Positions 32,477-40,971 are shown, counted from the first letter of the stretch. The stretch: 64,000 bases of DNA from a virus (IMGVR_UViG_3300006802_000078:1-64000); one strand, 5' to 3'. Made by a program: numbers and translations. The notes: generated by a model from the sequence alone, not told the origin.

Positions 32477-33019
32477 TCAGGTGATCTTCGAAGCTCCAGC
32501 CGATGGCCGCAGCCAGGCAGGCCCGCTGTCTCGGTGGAACAGAGGGATGGTGAACGTGTCCTCCGCGTCACCGTGCAGGGGCCGCACGACGATCGCCACC
32601 GCATCGGGCTCGACGCGGAGCACGACACGGTCGGTGCAGAACCCGTAGTCACCGCATGTCTCGAGCGCATCGAGATCCTCTCGCGTGGCCTCGATGGTGC
32701 GCCACTCGCCGTCCGGGATCTGGTCCGTGTCCTCCGCGTCACCGTGCAGTCGGATGGCCAAGCGGAGGAGGTCCATCCGGCCCACCGAGGAGGTGGGGAT
32801 GTCACGCGCGAGGTACTCGACCTCGTACATGTTGAGGCACCAGTAGTCGGCGGCGTCGGGCTTGATCTCCATGGCCGCGAGGGTCGGCATGGCCGTGGCC
32901 ACCATCGAGTCGAAGTCGGACAGGAGGCCCGACGCGGGGAGATCATCGGCGACGACGAGAAGCAGGGTGTCCCCGTTCTCGTTGGTGTGGGCGATGAAGT
33001 GCATCTTGCCCTCAGGCAT
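32477..33019 (-). CDS. Hypothetical protein with internal LHGDAEDT duplication
   Basis: 180 residues, start MPEGKMHFIAHTNENGD after AGGAGTCACGCC. The motif LHGDAEDT occurs twice (near residues 90 and 147), encoded by an identical 24-nt DNA repeat. Acidic. Function unknown. Confidence 0.7.
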   Translation of the reverse strand: MPEGKMHFIAHTNENGDTLLLVVADDLPASGLLSDFDSMVATAMPTLAAMEIKPDAADYWCLNMYEVEYLARDIPTSSVGRMDLLRLAIRLHGDAEDTDQIPDGEWRTIEATREDLDALETCGDYGFCTDRVVLRVEPDAVAIVVRPLHGDAEDTFTIPLFHRDSGPAWLRPSAGASKIT

Positions 33020-33389
33020 GGCGTGACTCCTGTTGCATTGGCCTCGAGGGCCGGTAGTTCTCGAACGGCTCGAACAGTGCCCTGACTGGCCAGCCGATGG
33101 CGGCCGCCAGCGCGTCTGCACGCTGACGCAGCCAGGCCTCCTCGAAGCCGGCGTCGTTCTCGACGGCTTGGCTCAGGGGCCAGACGGCGCTGCCGGTGAG
33201 ACGCAACGTGCCCTTCACCTCGGCGTCGTCCGGGTCGAGACCGACGACGGTGACGAAGGTCTCGGTGCCGTAGCCGCGCACCCGACGGCGGATGGTGCGC
33301 GCGGCGAGCAAGGTGCCTCGGGGGCAATAGCTGCCGGTGCCAAGGTAGCACCGACCGATGGTGACGTAGCCTCGGGCGAAGTCGGTCAT
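33012..33389 (-). CDS. Hypothetical protein
   Basis: 125 residues from MTDFARGYVTIGRCYLG after GGGAGCATGCG. The segment ADALAAAIGWPVRALFEPF resembles RVAEIMGWPFEALLVRR in the next gene, so the two may be related. Function unknown. Confidence 0.7.
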   Translation of the reverse strand: MTDFARGYVTIGRCYLGTGSYCPRGTLLAARTIRRRVRGYGTETFVTVVGLDPDDAEVKGTLRLTGSAVWPLSQAVENDAGFEEAWLRQRADALAAAIGWPVRALFEPFENYRPSRPMQQESRHA

Positions 33390-33886
33390 CGCATGCTCCC
33401 GTGTGGGTAGGTGACGGTCACGTCGCAGAAGCGACGCACGAGCAGCGCCTCGAACGGCCAGCCCATGATCTCGGCGACTCGCTTCGCGCGCTCCTCGACG
33501 CCGCCAGCTCCTGCCCACCAGAGGCCGCCGACGCCGTCCTCGGCGCGGTCACGCACCGATGTCAGCGGCACGCCGGCGAGGTCTTCCCCGCGCACCCAGC
33601 CCTCCGCCGTCGTGCCGTCCGGTCCCTTGCCGTAGATCTTGAGTCGCGTCTTCGGCCCCACGAAGCGCTCGTGCTGGCGGCTGATGCTCTCAACCACGAT
33701 GATGGACCCGGCCGGCGCCCAGTGGCCGTAGTGCCTGTCGTGCACCCACGCGGCCTCGACGAGGTAGTAGCAGCGGGCGTACTCCTTCTCGGGGTCCGGG
33801 TAGGTCGGGGTCGCGAAGGCCGCCTCGATGGCCGCCTTGGCCTTCGCTTCGGCGCGCTCCTCTGCACGGCGTTGACGCGGCGTCAT
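33386..33886 (-). CDS. Hypothetical protein with charged N-terminal helix
   Basis: 166 residues. The first 25 residues are a basic/acidic helix (RQRRAEERAEAKAKAAIEA); the body is strand-rich. Shares a GWP-xx-AL motif with the previous gene. Function unknown. Confidence 0.7.
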   Translation of the reverse strand: MTPRQRRAEERAEAKAKAAIEAAFATPTYPDPEKEYARCYYLVEAAWVHDRHYGHWAPAGSIIVVESISRQHERFVGPKTRLKIYGKGPDGTTAEGWVRGEDLAGVPLTSVRDRAEDGVGGLWWAGAGGVEERAKRVAEIMGWPFEALLVRRFCDVTVTYPHGSMR

Positions 33887-34278
33887 GATGCCTCCGCCTG
33901 CATCATCTCGATGCCTCGCTGCTGGGTCGCCCGCGTCGACTCGACGAGGGCCTCGAAGGTCGCGCGCCGGGTGATCCCGCGGTTCTGCCCCATGAAGCGG
34001 GAGCGGCGGGGGCCGCGCTCGTACTCCTCCCGGTAGACGCCGTACTCGGAGCCGATGCCGGCCTCGAACCAGAGCTTGAGCCCAGGCGCGTCGAGGTAGA
34101 CCTCACCTGACACTGCGACGCCACCGGCGTTGAAGCGCACCTTGACCGGGCCCTGCAGCTCCTTGCCGAGAGCACGGGCGACGCGCAGCCCCTCCTTCTT
34201 CCACGCCTCCTTGGCGTGCGCGTCGTAGCCAGAGCGCGCCTTGTCCATCAGGTCGAAGAGCTTGTCAAGATCGTACAT
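33883..34278 (-). CDS. Hypothetical protein
   Basis: 131 residues starting MYDLDKLFDLMDKARSGYDA. Basic, helical at both ends with a strand-rich centre. No recognised family. Confidence 0.7.
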   Translation of the reverse strand: MYDLDKLFDLMDKARSGYDAHAKEAWKKEGLRVARALGKELQGPVKVRFNAGGVAVSGEVYLDAPGLKLWFEAGIGSEYGVYREEYERGPRRSRFMGQNRGITRRATFEALVESTRATQQRGIEMMQAEAS

Positions 34279-34282
34279 GGTG

Positions 34283-34639
34283 TCAGTCCTTCAGGTTGGG
34301 GTGGCGGTAGTACACGTCGCGGCCGCCGTGGCGGTTCTTTCGCGCCTCGTCGACAAGCAGGATGCAGTCGTCGAGCAGGCCCTGCCCGCCGTAGCTGCGG
34401 CTGTTGTGGACCACGAGCGGGATCTTCACCCGCCCTGTGCTCCGACCGACGTAGCCGACTACGACGTCGCCCCAGAGCTGGCCCGTCTTCGGATCGCCGT
34501 AGTGGAAGCGCATGCGCTCCCCGACGCATCCCACGCTCTTGCGGTGACGCTGCCAGAGGCGCAGCAGCAGTGCCCGCAGACGCGGCGGCGTGTCCTTGCA
34601 GAACCACATCTCGTTCTCGTAGGCTTCGCGCTCGATCAT
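34283..34639 (-). CDS. Basic hypothetical protein
   Basis: 118 residues starting MIEREAYENEMWFCKD. Arg-rich (LRALLLRLWQRHRKSVG), with an SH3-like strand pattern afterwards (GQLWGDVVVGYVGRSTGRV). Function unknown. Confidence 0.7.
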   Translation of the reverse strand: MIEREAYENEMWFCKDTPPRLRALLLRLWQRHRKSVGCVGERMRFHYGDPKTGQLWGDVVVGYVGRSTGRVKIPLVVHNSRSYGGQGLLDDCILLVDEARKNRHGGRDVYYRHPNLKD

Positions 34640-34640
34640 G

Positions 34641-35315
34641 TCAGTCCTCCAGGCCGAGCAGGAAGCGCGCCTGCGCCTCCATCCCGGCGTTGTTGATGTC
34701 GGCAGCCTCGGCCGCCTTGGCGTCGTGGACGCGCTCGTCGAGGATCTCCTGCATCTCCTCGTCGTTGCTGTAGTCGTCGAGCGAGCCGCGCAGGTCGGCG
34801 AGGTAGGTGCCGATGCGCTCCTCATCGGAGGGCTCCGACGGCGGCTGCCGAAGCGAGGCGCGGCGCTCCATCAACCACGAGCTGGTCGAACACCACTCGA
34901 TGTCGTCCTTGGTGATGAAGCAGGCGCAGCCACCGAACTCGCCCTGTCGCATCTTCGAGCAGGTGACCGCCGCTTCGACCTCGATGAAGGTTGTCTCCAG
35001 GAAAGGCAGCCACTGCCGGAGCACCTCGGCATGCTCGCAGCCGAAGCCGTTCTCGAAGTAGGCGTAGTCCTCGCCGTCGCCTTCGAGGCAGTAGGTGATG
35101 TCGGAGAATGCCTGCTCGTAGTCGTCGTACAGGCAGGCGTCGCCGTCGTTGTAGTCGACCCAGTCGGCGAGGATGAGCCCGAGATCCTGCGCCTCGCGCA
35201 GCACCTCGATGTCGTGGTACGCTCCTCGACAGAGCTTGGCAGCCACCTGGCGGTGCGCCTCGCTGGTCCACTTCAGGTACGGGCTCACGGTTGCTTGCGA
35301 ATAGTTGTCGGCCAT
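34641..35315 (-). CDS. Acidic hypothetical protein
   Basis: 224 residues, start after GAGGAGTAGACG. Acidic with a six-cysteine middle part and a C-terminal helical acidic tail (SNDEEMQEILDERVHDAKAA). No family recognised. Confidence 0.7.
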   Translation of the reverse strand: MADNYSQATVSPYLKWTSEAHRQVAAKLCRGAYHDIEVLREAQDLGLILADWVDYNDGDACLYDDYEQAFSDITYCLEGDGEDYAYFENGFGCEHAEVLRQWLPFLETTFIEVEAAVTCSKMRQGEFGGCACFITKDDIEWCSTSSWLMERRASLRQPPSEPSDEERIGTYLADLRGSLDDYSNDEEMQEILDERVHDAKAAEAADINNAGMEAQARFLLGLED

Positions 35316-35318
35316 CGT

Positions 35319-35636
35319 CTACTCCTCAGTTGGGTTGGTGGTTGGTGCATCAGGCGCAGCGCTCGGCCAGCGAAGCGCCCGGAGCTGCATGTTGCAGCCA
35401 GTCGCGATGCGCAGCGGCACCTTGGCGACGAAGTAGCCAGGCGCCATCGACGGCATCGCCACGCTGCCGATGCTGCCGTCGTAGATCGTGTTCACGCCGT
35501 CCTCGCTGACGTGCTCGAGGTAGTCGTCGAAGTTCGTCGTGAGGTAGACTCGACAGTCGACGTGCAGCGTCGCAGGCTTCGCGCCGGCTGACGGCCCGTA
35601 GACGTCGAGGGTTGCGGTCATGCTGTGCCAGGGCAT
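35319..35636 (-). CDS. Hypothetical protein
   Basis: 105 residues; the ATG overlaps the stop of the upstream gene (TGATG). Strand-rich (ATLDVYGPSAGAKPATLHV). Function unknown. Confidence 0.7.
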   Translation of the reverse strand: MPWHSMTATLDVYGPSAGAKPATLHVDCRVYLTTNFDDYLEHVSEDGVNTIYDGSIGSVAMPSMAPGYFVAKVPLRIATGCNMQLRALRWPSAAPDAPTTNPTEE

Positions 35637-36112
35637 CAGTGCCAGCCTCCCGTTGCTTCGATCTCGGCCGTCTCGTCCCAGAAGCGCAGCGACTCATCGT
35701 CTGGCTCGTCGACCGAGGCCTTGCCGGTGACCCGACCGATGATCGGCACCAGCGGCTCACCAAGGCCAGCCTGGCGCTCACGCACCAGCCAGCTCCCGAA
35801 GACCTCGCCGTAGTCGACGCCATCCGCGTCACCAGCATCGAACTTGCAGATGTCCTCGCGCAGACGTTCGAGCCACTCGGGCTCCTCGTCGGGCGCGCAG
35901 CCGTCGAGCCAGAGCTCGTAGAAGGCGAGGCTCGTCAGGCGCTGGGCGCTGCACCAGGTGAAGGCGCGATCCGGCGAGCAGGCGAAGGCGGCACGCAGCT
36001 GCGGCCAGAGCTCGGGGGGCACCGCGTGCTGTCGGAGCCAGCTCTCATTGTCCTTGCGCTGCCCCCAGTAGGGGAAGTCGAGCAGGTCGAACTCGATGCG
36101 GTAGAAGATCAT
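35636..36112 (-). CDS. Hypothetical protein
   Basis: 158 residues starting MIFYRIEFDLLDFPYWGQ; overlaps neighbours by ATGA and TGATG. Tryptophan- and acid-rich. No family recognised. Confidence 0.7.
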   Translation of the reverse strand: MIFYRIEFDLLDFPYWGQRKDNESWLRQHAVPPELWPQLRAAFACSPDRAFTWCSAQRLTSLAFYELWLDGCAPDEEPEWLERLREDICKFDAGDADGVDYGEVFGSWLVRERQAGLGEPLVPIIGRVTGKASVDEPDDESLRFWDETAEIEATGGWH

Positions 36113-36423
36113 GACACACCTCGGATGCGGCGCGCGGCCGCCTTGAGCACACAGACTCGCTCAGCCAGGGTCGTGCCGTTCCAGCCCGTGGCTTGACAGA
36201 CCAAGCGGGCGGCGTTGCTGTTGATCAGCGTGTCGGCCAGACGATCCCACTCGCGCAGCGGGATGTCGTTGAAGTGCGGGTCGGCACTGGCCTTGACGCG
36301 CTCGGCGCCGATGCGACGTGACACCATATCAACCACGACAGCGTTCACGAACTGGTCGTAGTAGTCGTCGTGCGAGACGAGGCGGTTCATGTAGTCGGCG
36401 CGGGTGAAGCGAAGCTCAGACAT
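36109..36423 (-). CDS. Hypothetical protein
   Basis: 104 residues, start MSELRFTRADYMNRLVSH. Helical, slightly basic. No motif recognised; coupled by ATGA to the next gene. Confidence 0.7.
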   Translation of the reverse strand: MSELRFTRADYMNRLVSHDDYYDQFVNAVVVDMVSRRIGAERVKASADPHFNDIPLREWDRLADTLINSNAARLVCQATGWNGTTLAERVCVLKAAARRIRGVS

Positions 36424-36424
36424 G

Positions 36425-36778
36425 TCAGTACCCCATCGCTTCGGCGGAGTAGTCGCGCTGCCCGCTGCTCTGCTTCACCCAGCGGGGCACGAGGAAGGGC
36501 AGCAGCTCGCCGCCGAAGCCCAGTGCCTCCACTGAGGCGAGCTGCTCGACAGCGCAGACGTCGACATGGTGCGTCTGCATGCGGCCGTCGCAGTCGCGGC
36601 CGTCGGTGTGGGTCTCCCGCACCACGGTGCCTTCGTCGGCGTCCCAGGTGTAGGTGCAGTCGTAGCTCGACCAGCCCTCGTCGGTGTCCTCGGAGTGGCT
36701 GAAGCTCGCGACCGGCTCGTCGGGGGTGAGCTGGATGAAGATCCAGAATCCACTCTCGTGGGCGTAGAAGTTGGGCAT
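36425..36778 (-). CDS. Hypothetical protein
   Basis: 117 residues starting MPNFYAHESGFWIFIQLT. Strand-rich with histidines and an acidic centre. No family recognised. Confidence 0.7.
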   Translation of the reverse strand: MPNFYAHESGFWIFIQLTPDEPVASFSHSEDTDEGWSSYDCTYTWDADEGTVVRETHTDGRDCDGRMQTHHVDVCAVEQLASVEALGFGGELLPFLVPRWVKQSSGQRDYSAEAMGY

Positions 36779-36780
36779 GG

Positions 36781-37293
36781 TCAGTTCCCCGTGAAAGATG
36801 GGTGGCGGGCATTCGTCGGGATGTGGCCCAGCGCAGCCAAGCTCTGGAACCCGCCGCCATCGACGACGACCAGGTGGTCGAGCAGCGTGATGCCGATGAC
36901 CTCGGCAGCCCTGCACAAACGGCGGGTCACCTCGATGTCCTCAGCCGAGGGCTTCGTGTCCCTGGATGGGTGGTTGTGCGCGATGATGAAGCACACCGCA
37001 CGGTCGTAGGCCATGACTCGCCGGAGCACGACAGCCGGGTCAACGATGGTGCACTTCCCGTTGCCGACGCTGACCACCTCGACACCGAGCGGGCGGTTGT
37101 TTCGCAGCATCGGCACGACAACGAGCCGCTCCTCGCCGCTGCCGTCGAAGTAGGGCAGCACCAGCGCAGCAGCATCAGCAGGCGACAGCAGCGGCGCCTT
37201 CGGCACAGCCGGTGGAGCCAGCACAGCCACCGCCCGGCGCTGCTGGTCAGGCGTCGCCGCTTGCCAGAGATCCCAAAGCTCGCGCATCTTCAT
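36781..37293 (-). CDS. radC-like: RadC-like JAB/MPN-domain protein
   Basis: 170 residues, shorter than bacterial RadC (~225), lacking the N-terminal HhH-like part. The metal-binding JAMM signature is present: AHNHPSRDTKPSAEDIEVT (HxH near residue 103, then the Ser/Asp), followed by ITLLDHLVVVDGGGFQSL, the RadC ending. The usual Gly after HNHPS is Arg here. RadC proteins are common in mobile elements and phages but have no agreed activity. Start after GAGGAGGCTGAAAC. Confidence 0.85.
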   Translation of the reverse strand: MKMRELWDLWQAATPDQQRRAVAVLAPPAVPKAPLLSPADAAALVLPYFDGSGEERLVVVPMLRNNRPLGVEVVSVGNGKCTIVDPAVVLRRVMAYDRAVCFIIAHNHPSRDTKPSAEDIEVTRRLCRAAEVIGITLLDHLVVVDGGGFQSLAALGHIPTNARHPSFTGN

Positions 37294-37637
37294 GTTTCAG
37301 CCTCCTCGCCGACCAAGTCGGCAAGCTCTGGTGCGACGAACTCGAAGCTCGTCCAGGGCCACGCCGCCGTGGTCCCATCAGCACCTATGACCATGGCGTA
37401 GACGACGCCGTCAACCTTGGCGAAGTCGACACAGCGGCCTCGCATCTGCACCGGCTGCGACGGCGCTGGCGCAGCCACGCCCGAGTTGCTCAGCCACATG
37501 CCAGCGACGTCTTGGCGCCAGTGGGCGAGTCGTCGCTCGTAGAAATCATCTGCTTCGACGACGCGCAGGCCGACCAGATCGGACAGCTCAGTGACGGCCT
37601 CGCCAAAGAAGATGGCGCTCCACTCGGTCTCGGTCAC
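37290..37637 (-). CDS. Hypothetical protein, GTG start
   Basis: 115 residues; the GTG overlaps the stop of the upstream gene (GTGA) and is preceded by GGAGGCATC. N-terminus TETEWSAIFFGEAVTELSD. No family recognised. Confidence 0.65.
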   Translation of the reverse strand: MTETEWSAIFFGEAVTELSDLVGLRVVEADDFYERRLAHWRQDVAGMWLSNSGVAAPAPSQPVQMRGRCVDFAKVDGVVYAMVIGADGTTAAWPWTSFEFVAPELADLVGEEAET

Positions 37638-37927
37638 GATGCCTCCAGGTCTGCGAGCTGGTCTCGCACCTCGCGCGCCAGGTCGAGGCTGTTGCTGCGG
37701 CGGTCCAGGGTCACGACGGCCCAGTGCCGGTAGCCGTAGGCGCCACCGGTGAAGGAGTTGTCGCCGGTCTGCCAGCCGAAGCATGGGCTGCCGGGATCCC
37801 AGCCGACGGTCACGGTCATGGACGGGAAGGAATCGTCCTCGCAGCCTTCGGCGCGGTACTCGTCACCGATGTGGGCCTTGAGGTCGATGAAGAGCTGGCG
37901 CAGGGCGCGCAGCGACGGGAGCTTCAT
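37634..37927 (-). CDS. Hypothetical protein
   Basis: 97 residues starting MKLPSLRALRQLFIDLKAH after AGGAGACTGAC. Contains TVGWDPGSPCFGWQTGDNSF. No family recognised. Confidence 0.7.
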   Translation of the reverse strand: MKLPSLRALRQLFIDLKAHIGDEYRAEGCEDDSFPSMTVTVGWDPGSPCFGWQTGDNSFTGGAYGYRHWAVVTLDRRSNSLDLAREVRDQLADLEAS

Positions 37928-37928
37928 G

Positions 37929-38237
37929 TCAGTCTCCTGCGATGGTGATGTTGGACCAGTCCTCGGGCGTCATCTCAGCGCCGTCGTGGCGGAAGACGGC
38001 CCGCGCCCGGTGTCTCGCCGGGTCCGCCCCGTAGAGCACGGCTTCCCAGTAGGTGTCGCCGAGCGACCGCAGGTCGATCTGCAGGAACCCGGCGCGCTTC
38101 ACGTGCGGGCCGAGGTCGGCGAGCCGCGGGAACAGCGGGGGCTGCAGGGCTTCGACACCGCAGCCGGGGCACGGCAGGGTGCTGCCGTCGGACTGTTGAC
38201 GATGGGCCACACGGCCGCAAGCGATACAGACGATCAT
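37929..38237 (-). CDS. N-terminal zinc-ribbon protein
   Basis: 102 residues. CIACGRVAHRQ followed by LPCPGCGVEAL makes a CxxC-x17-CxxC ribbon within the first 30 residues. The rest is a small alpha/beta domain. Function unknown. Confidence 0.7.
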   Translation of the reverse strand: MIVCIACGRVAHRQQSDGSTLPCPGCGVEALQPPLFPRLADLGPHVKRAGFLQIDLRSLGDTYWEAVLYGADPARHRARAVFRHDGAEMTPEDWSNITIAGD

Positions 38238-38240
38238 TCG

Positions 38241-38369
38241 CTACTCCAAGTCAGTCATGCGGGTGGCGTACACTGCGCCGGGGTAGGCGCTGTTGGTGTC
38301 GCCCTCCCACACCAGGCCGGCGGCCTCGGGGGCGACACCGGCCGCGATGTCGTCGATGGTGAGCATCAT
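38241..38369 (-). CDS. 42-residue micro-protein
   Basis: Starts MMLTIDDIAAGVAPEAAGL after AGGAGCACCCCTC and ends RMTDLE. Fills the gap between the zinc-ribbon gene and the next. Function unknown. Confidence 0.6.
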   Translation of the reverse strand: MMLTIDDIAAGVAPEAAGLVWEGDTNSAYPGAVYATRMTDLE

Positions 38370-38380
38370 GAGGGGTGCTC

Positions 38381-38443
38381 CTACCAGTCGTGGACGACAG
38401 AGCCGTCCTCGTTGCGCTCGGCGTCGAAGTCAGCCTCGGCCAT
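38381..38443 (-). CDS. Possible 20-residue leader or micro-peptide
   Basis: ATG preceded by GGGAGACGACG; encodes an acidic 20-mer starting MAEADFDAERNE. It overlaps the end of the upstream gene by 14 nt. Could be chance; kept because of the ribosome binding site. Confidence 0.35.
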   Translation of the reverse strand: MAEADFDAERNEDGSVVHDW

Positions 38444-39380
38444 CGTCGTCTCCCTCGATTTCGAGCTCCCGCGCCAGCCGCTCAAGCTCCGCCAGCCGGA
38501 ACTCGTGGCAGCCGACGATGAGGGTACCGTCAGCCCGCGCCGTGTTCACAGAGAAGCCATCAAGGCTGACGCCTGTGATGTCCCGCGCTTGACCCTGACG
38601 CTGCGCGCGTCTCACCAGGCCGAGCAGGAGCGACCCCCGTGACTTCACCTCGGAGGCGGACACCCGCAGGTTCTGGCTGGTGTGCACGTAGCCCGCCTCG
38701 AGACGCAAGAGGTCGCCGTGCTGCTCCCGGCACTGGACCATGAGCCGGTAGCCCAAGGTCTTGCCCGTCGTACGCCACTCGGCGATGGCAGTAGGCAGAT
38801 CTCGGCGGCTATCGGCCATGGCCTGCTCTTGCCGGGCCCACCTCGCAGCGCCCCGCGCACGGCGCTGGGCGTCGAGCTCCGCCTCGTAGCCCCGGTGCTC
38901 CGCATAGAGCTCCTCCGAGACGCCGCCCGACTCGTCGCCCGACTCGTCGATACCGGCGAGCTCAGCTGCTGAGGCAGCATCATCGACAGCACCCATCAGC
39001 TCACGCAGGAGCTTCCGCCTGGAGGGCTTGCGGGTCACGGTCGCCAGCTCGGCGAGCTTCGCGTCGCGGATCGTGAGCCATGCCTGCATCACCTCGGCGG
39101 CGGTCGTGCTGCGCGTCAGGCGCATCGACGGCGGCAGACTCACGACGCGTCGGCCGCGCACCGCACCCATTGCCAGCCCGATGTGGGTCGAGGTGGTCAC
39201 GCCGTGGTAGTCGCGGCTCTCCAGCAGCACACCGCCGTCGACGTGCATGCCGATCAGCGTCGAGTAGCTGAAGAGATACGGACCGTCGAAGCGGATGTTT
39301 CCGCTGTAGCCGGACTCCTGGGTCTTACCCGCCCAGTAGTGGGCGACCTCGTCGTTGTTTCGCAGAGACTGTCGTGTCAT
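38430..39380 (-). CDS. Conserved phage protein (DUF8033-like N-terminus)
   Basis: 316 residues. The N-terminus NNDEVAHYWAGKTQESG...NIRFDGPYLFSYSTLIGMHV...YHGVTTSTHIGLAM matches a pattern seen in many phage proteins of unknown function. A charged coiled-coil middle follows (ELDAQRRARGAARWARQEQ). Assignment to that family is from memory of its pattern and needs a search. Confidence 0.6.
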   Translation of the reverse strand: MTRQSLRNNDEVAHYWAGKTQESGYSGNIRFDGPYLFSYSTLIGMHVDGGVLLESRDYHGVTTSTHIGLAMGAVRGRRVVSLPPSMRLTRSTTAAEVMQAWLTIRDAKLAELATVTRKPSRRKLLRELMGAVDDAASAAELAGIDESGDESGGVSEELYAEHRGYEAELDAQRRARGAARWARQEQAMADSRRDLPTAIAEWRTTGKTLGYRLMVQCREQHGDLLRLEAGYVHTSQNLRVSASEVKSRGSLLLGLVRRAQRQGQARDITGVSLDGFSVNTARADGTLIVGCHEFRLAELERLARELEIEGDDDGRG

Positions 39381-39384
39381 GGGG

Positions 39385-39819
39385 TCACCTCGTGTAGCAG
39401 AGATCGAACGAGTGATATGGCTCGGTGTACCAGCCGTGCTCGGTGCTCCAGCAGTAGCGCTTCGGCACCACCGCGCCGCCGCCGAAGCTGTCGGTGATGC
39501 CCCACTGGTAGGGGCCAGACTCCCAGCACAGGCGCCAGCAGCCCGAGGGCTCCCCCTCGGTCTGCTCGGGCGGGGAGACGAGCACCTCACCGGCCCAGTG
39601 CTCGCCGTGCTCGCGCGCCGCACGCTTGAAGAGGCAGGCTGCGCCCCGCACGATGGCGTCCTCCATCGAGACAGGGGCGCCGTCGGTGTCGACGGTCTTC
39701 GCCCAAGCCAGGGCAGTAGCTCCACGACGAACGGCAGCATCGCGCTTGGCCTCATTGCTGAGGGAGCGGCAGCGCAGGGAGTCGTCGAAGTAGCCCCGCA
39801 GAAAGTCAAGATCGGCCAT
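39385..39819 (-). CDS. Hypothetical protein
   Basis: 144 residues, start MADLDFLRGYFDDSLRCR. Helical N-terminus, Cys/Trp-rich C-terminus (YCWSTEHGWYTEPYHSF). No family recognised. Confidence 0.7.
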   Translation of the reverse strand: MADLDFLRGYFDDSLRCRSLSNEAKRDAAVRRGATALAWAKTVDTDGAPVSMEDAIVRGAACLFKRAAREHGEHWAGEVLVSPPEQTEGEPSGCWRLCWESGPYQWGITDSFGGGAVVPKRYCWSTEHGWYTEPYHSFDLCYTR

Positions 39820-39821
39820 GG

Positions 39822-40535
39822 TCAACACCCCATGCGGCGCTCGGCCGCAACCTCGGCGGCGTAGGCCGCACTGTCGTTGTCGTAGTTTCTGACCCACTTC
39901 AGCAGCACGCGCTGCTTGGCGTCGAGGTAGCGTTCGGCCACGCCGGGCACGACCCGGTCGCCCCTGCAGGTAGGGCAGGTGACGTCGTAGTCGCCTCGAC
40001 GGTAGCGCGACTCGCCCGTCTCCTCGTCGATGTCGTCGCGCCAGAACTCGTCGTCGCCCCAGATGCCGCCGGCGTCGATGCTCGGGTTCGTCACCTTGCC
40101 CCCGCCGCCGCACATGTGGCAGACCTCGTAGGCTGCGGGCAGCTCGACGATGAAGCTGGTGCCCTCGGCAGCATGCCACTCCTGGTAGGTCACGTCGTGG
40201 GCAGGGACGGTGACGTAGCCGTGGCGGTGGTATCGCTCCTTGTCGAGGATGGCCTGCAGCTCCTCCTCGGCCACACCCTGCTTACGTAGTCGCTCGACCT
40301 GGTAGTCATAGGCGAAGACCTGCTTCGCTTCGACGTGGTGCACGTGCTCGGTCCAGGTGCCCTCGAACAGCTCGGAGAGCAGGTCTTCGTCCTCGACCTC
40401 GCTCAAGTCGCAGACGAGGGTGCGCCGCTGCGCATCGAACCTGGCGTGCCGCGCCAGCCAGCCGGGGCCGGCGAGGGCGGCGAGCACACGGCGGTCCCCC
40501 CAGTAGTTGTACTCTTCCATGCTACGAGGCATCAT
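39822..40535 (-). CDS. Protein with DnaJ-type zinc-finger
   Basis: 237 residues. CHMCGGGGKVTNPSIDAGG and later CPTCRGDRVVPG reproduce two CxxCxGxG-like units of the DnaJ cysteine-rich domain; no J-domain is present. A GGAGGTGG site precedes tandem ATGs, and ATGA overlaps the upstream gene. It may recruit or imitate chaperones, but only the zinc centre is seen. Confidence 0.7.
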   Translation of the reverse strand: MMPRSMEEYNYWGDRRVLAALAGPGWLARHARFDAQRRTLVCDLSEVEDEDLLSELFEGTWTEHVHHVEAKQVFAYDYQVERLRKQGVAEEELQAILDKERYHRHGYVTVPAHDVTYQEWHAAEGTSFIVELPAAYEVCHMCGGGGKVTNPSIDAGGIWGDDEFWRDDIDEETGESRYRRGDYDVTCPTCRGDRVVPGVAERYLDAKQRVLLKWVRNYDNDSAAYAAEVAAERRMGC

Positions 40536-40861
40536 CCACCTCCGAGGAGGCGCCGGGCCTCCTGCTCGTTGAGCATGCTGCGCACGACGCGTCGTCGGTT
40601 CTGGTACTTCTCGCCGGTGTGCTCGTAGCACACGCCGAGACCGTTCATGTGGGGCTTGCCGAGCTGGTGCCCCGTGATCTCCCACTCGACCCAGCGGGTG
40701 CCGGGCGCAGGCGGAGTCAGCCGCTTGCCCGAGAGGCTGTCCTCGATCCAGCAGAGCAGCCGACCCTGGTACTCGGGCACATTCTCGTGCTCGTGCTGCC
40801 ACGTGCGGTGCACGGTGCCTCCGGGGAACATCACCGTGGTCTGAACACACCAGTCGCTCAT
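40532..40861 (-). CDS. Hypothetical protein
   Basis: 109 residues, start MSDWCVQTTVMFPGGTVHR. Strand-rich N-terminal half, basic helical C-terminus. No family recognised; coupled on both sides by ATGA. Confidence 0.7.
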   Translation of the reverse strand: MSDWCVQTTVMFPGGTVHRTWQHEHENVPEYQGRLLCWIEDSLSGKRLTPPAPGTRWVEWEITGHQLGKPHMNGLGVCYEHTGEKYQNRRRVVRSMLNEQEARRLLGGG

Positions 40862-40959
40862 CGCGTACCTCCTGCACAGATGTGGGGCCAGCGCACGGCG
40901 GAAGCGTCGCCGCCGAGCCACTCGGACTGGGGATGGAACATGTGTCGAGTGTCAGACAT
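40858..40959 (-). CDS. 33-residue micro-protein
   Basis: Starts MSDTRHMFHPQSEWLGG after AAGGAGAGCGCCG; its stop overlaps the next ATG. Histidine- and tryptophan-rich. Function unknown. Confidence 0.55.
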   Translation of the reverse strand: MSDTRHMFHPQSEWLGGDASAVRWPHICAGGTR

Positions 40960-40971
40960 CGGCGCTCTCCT

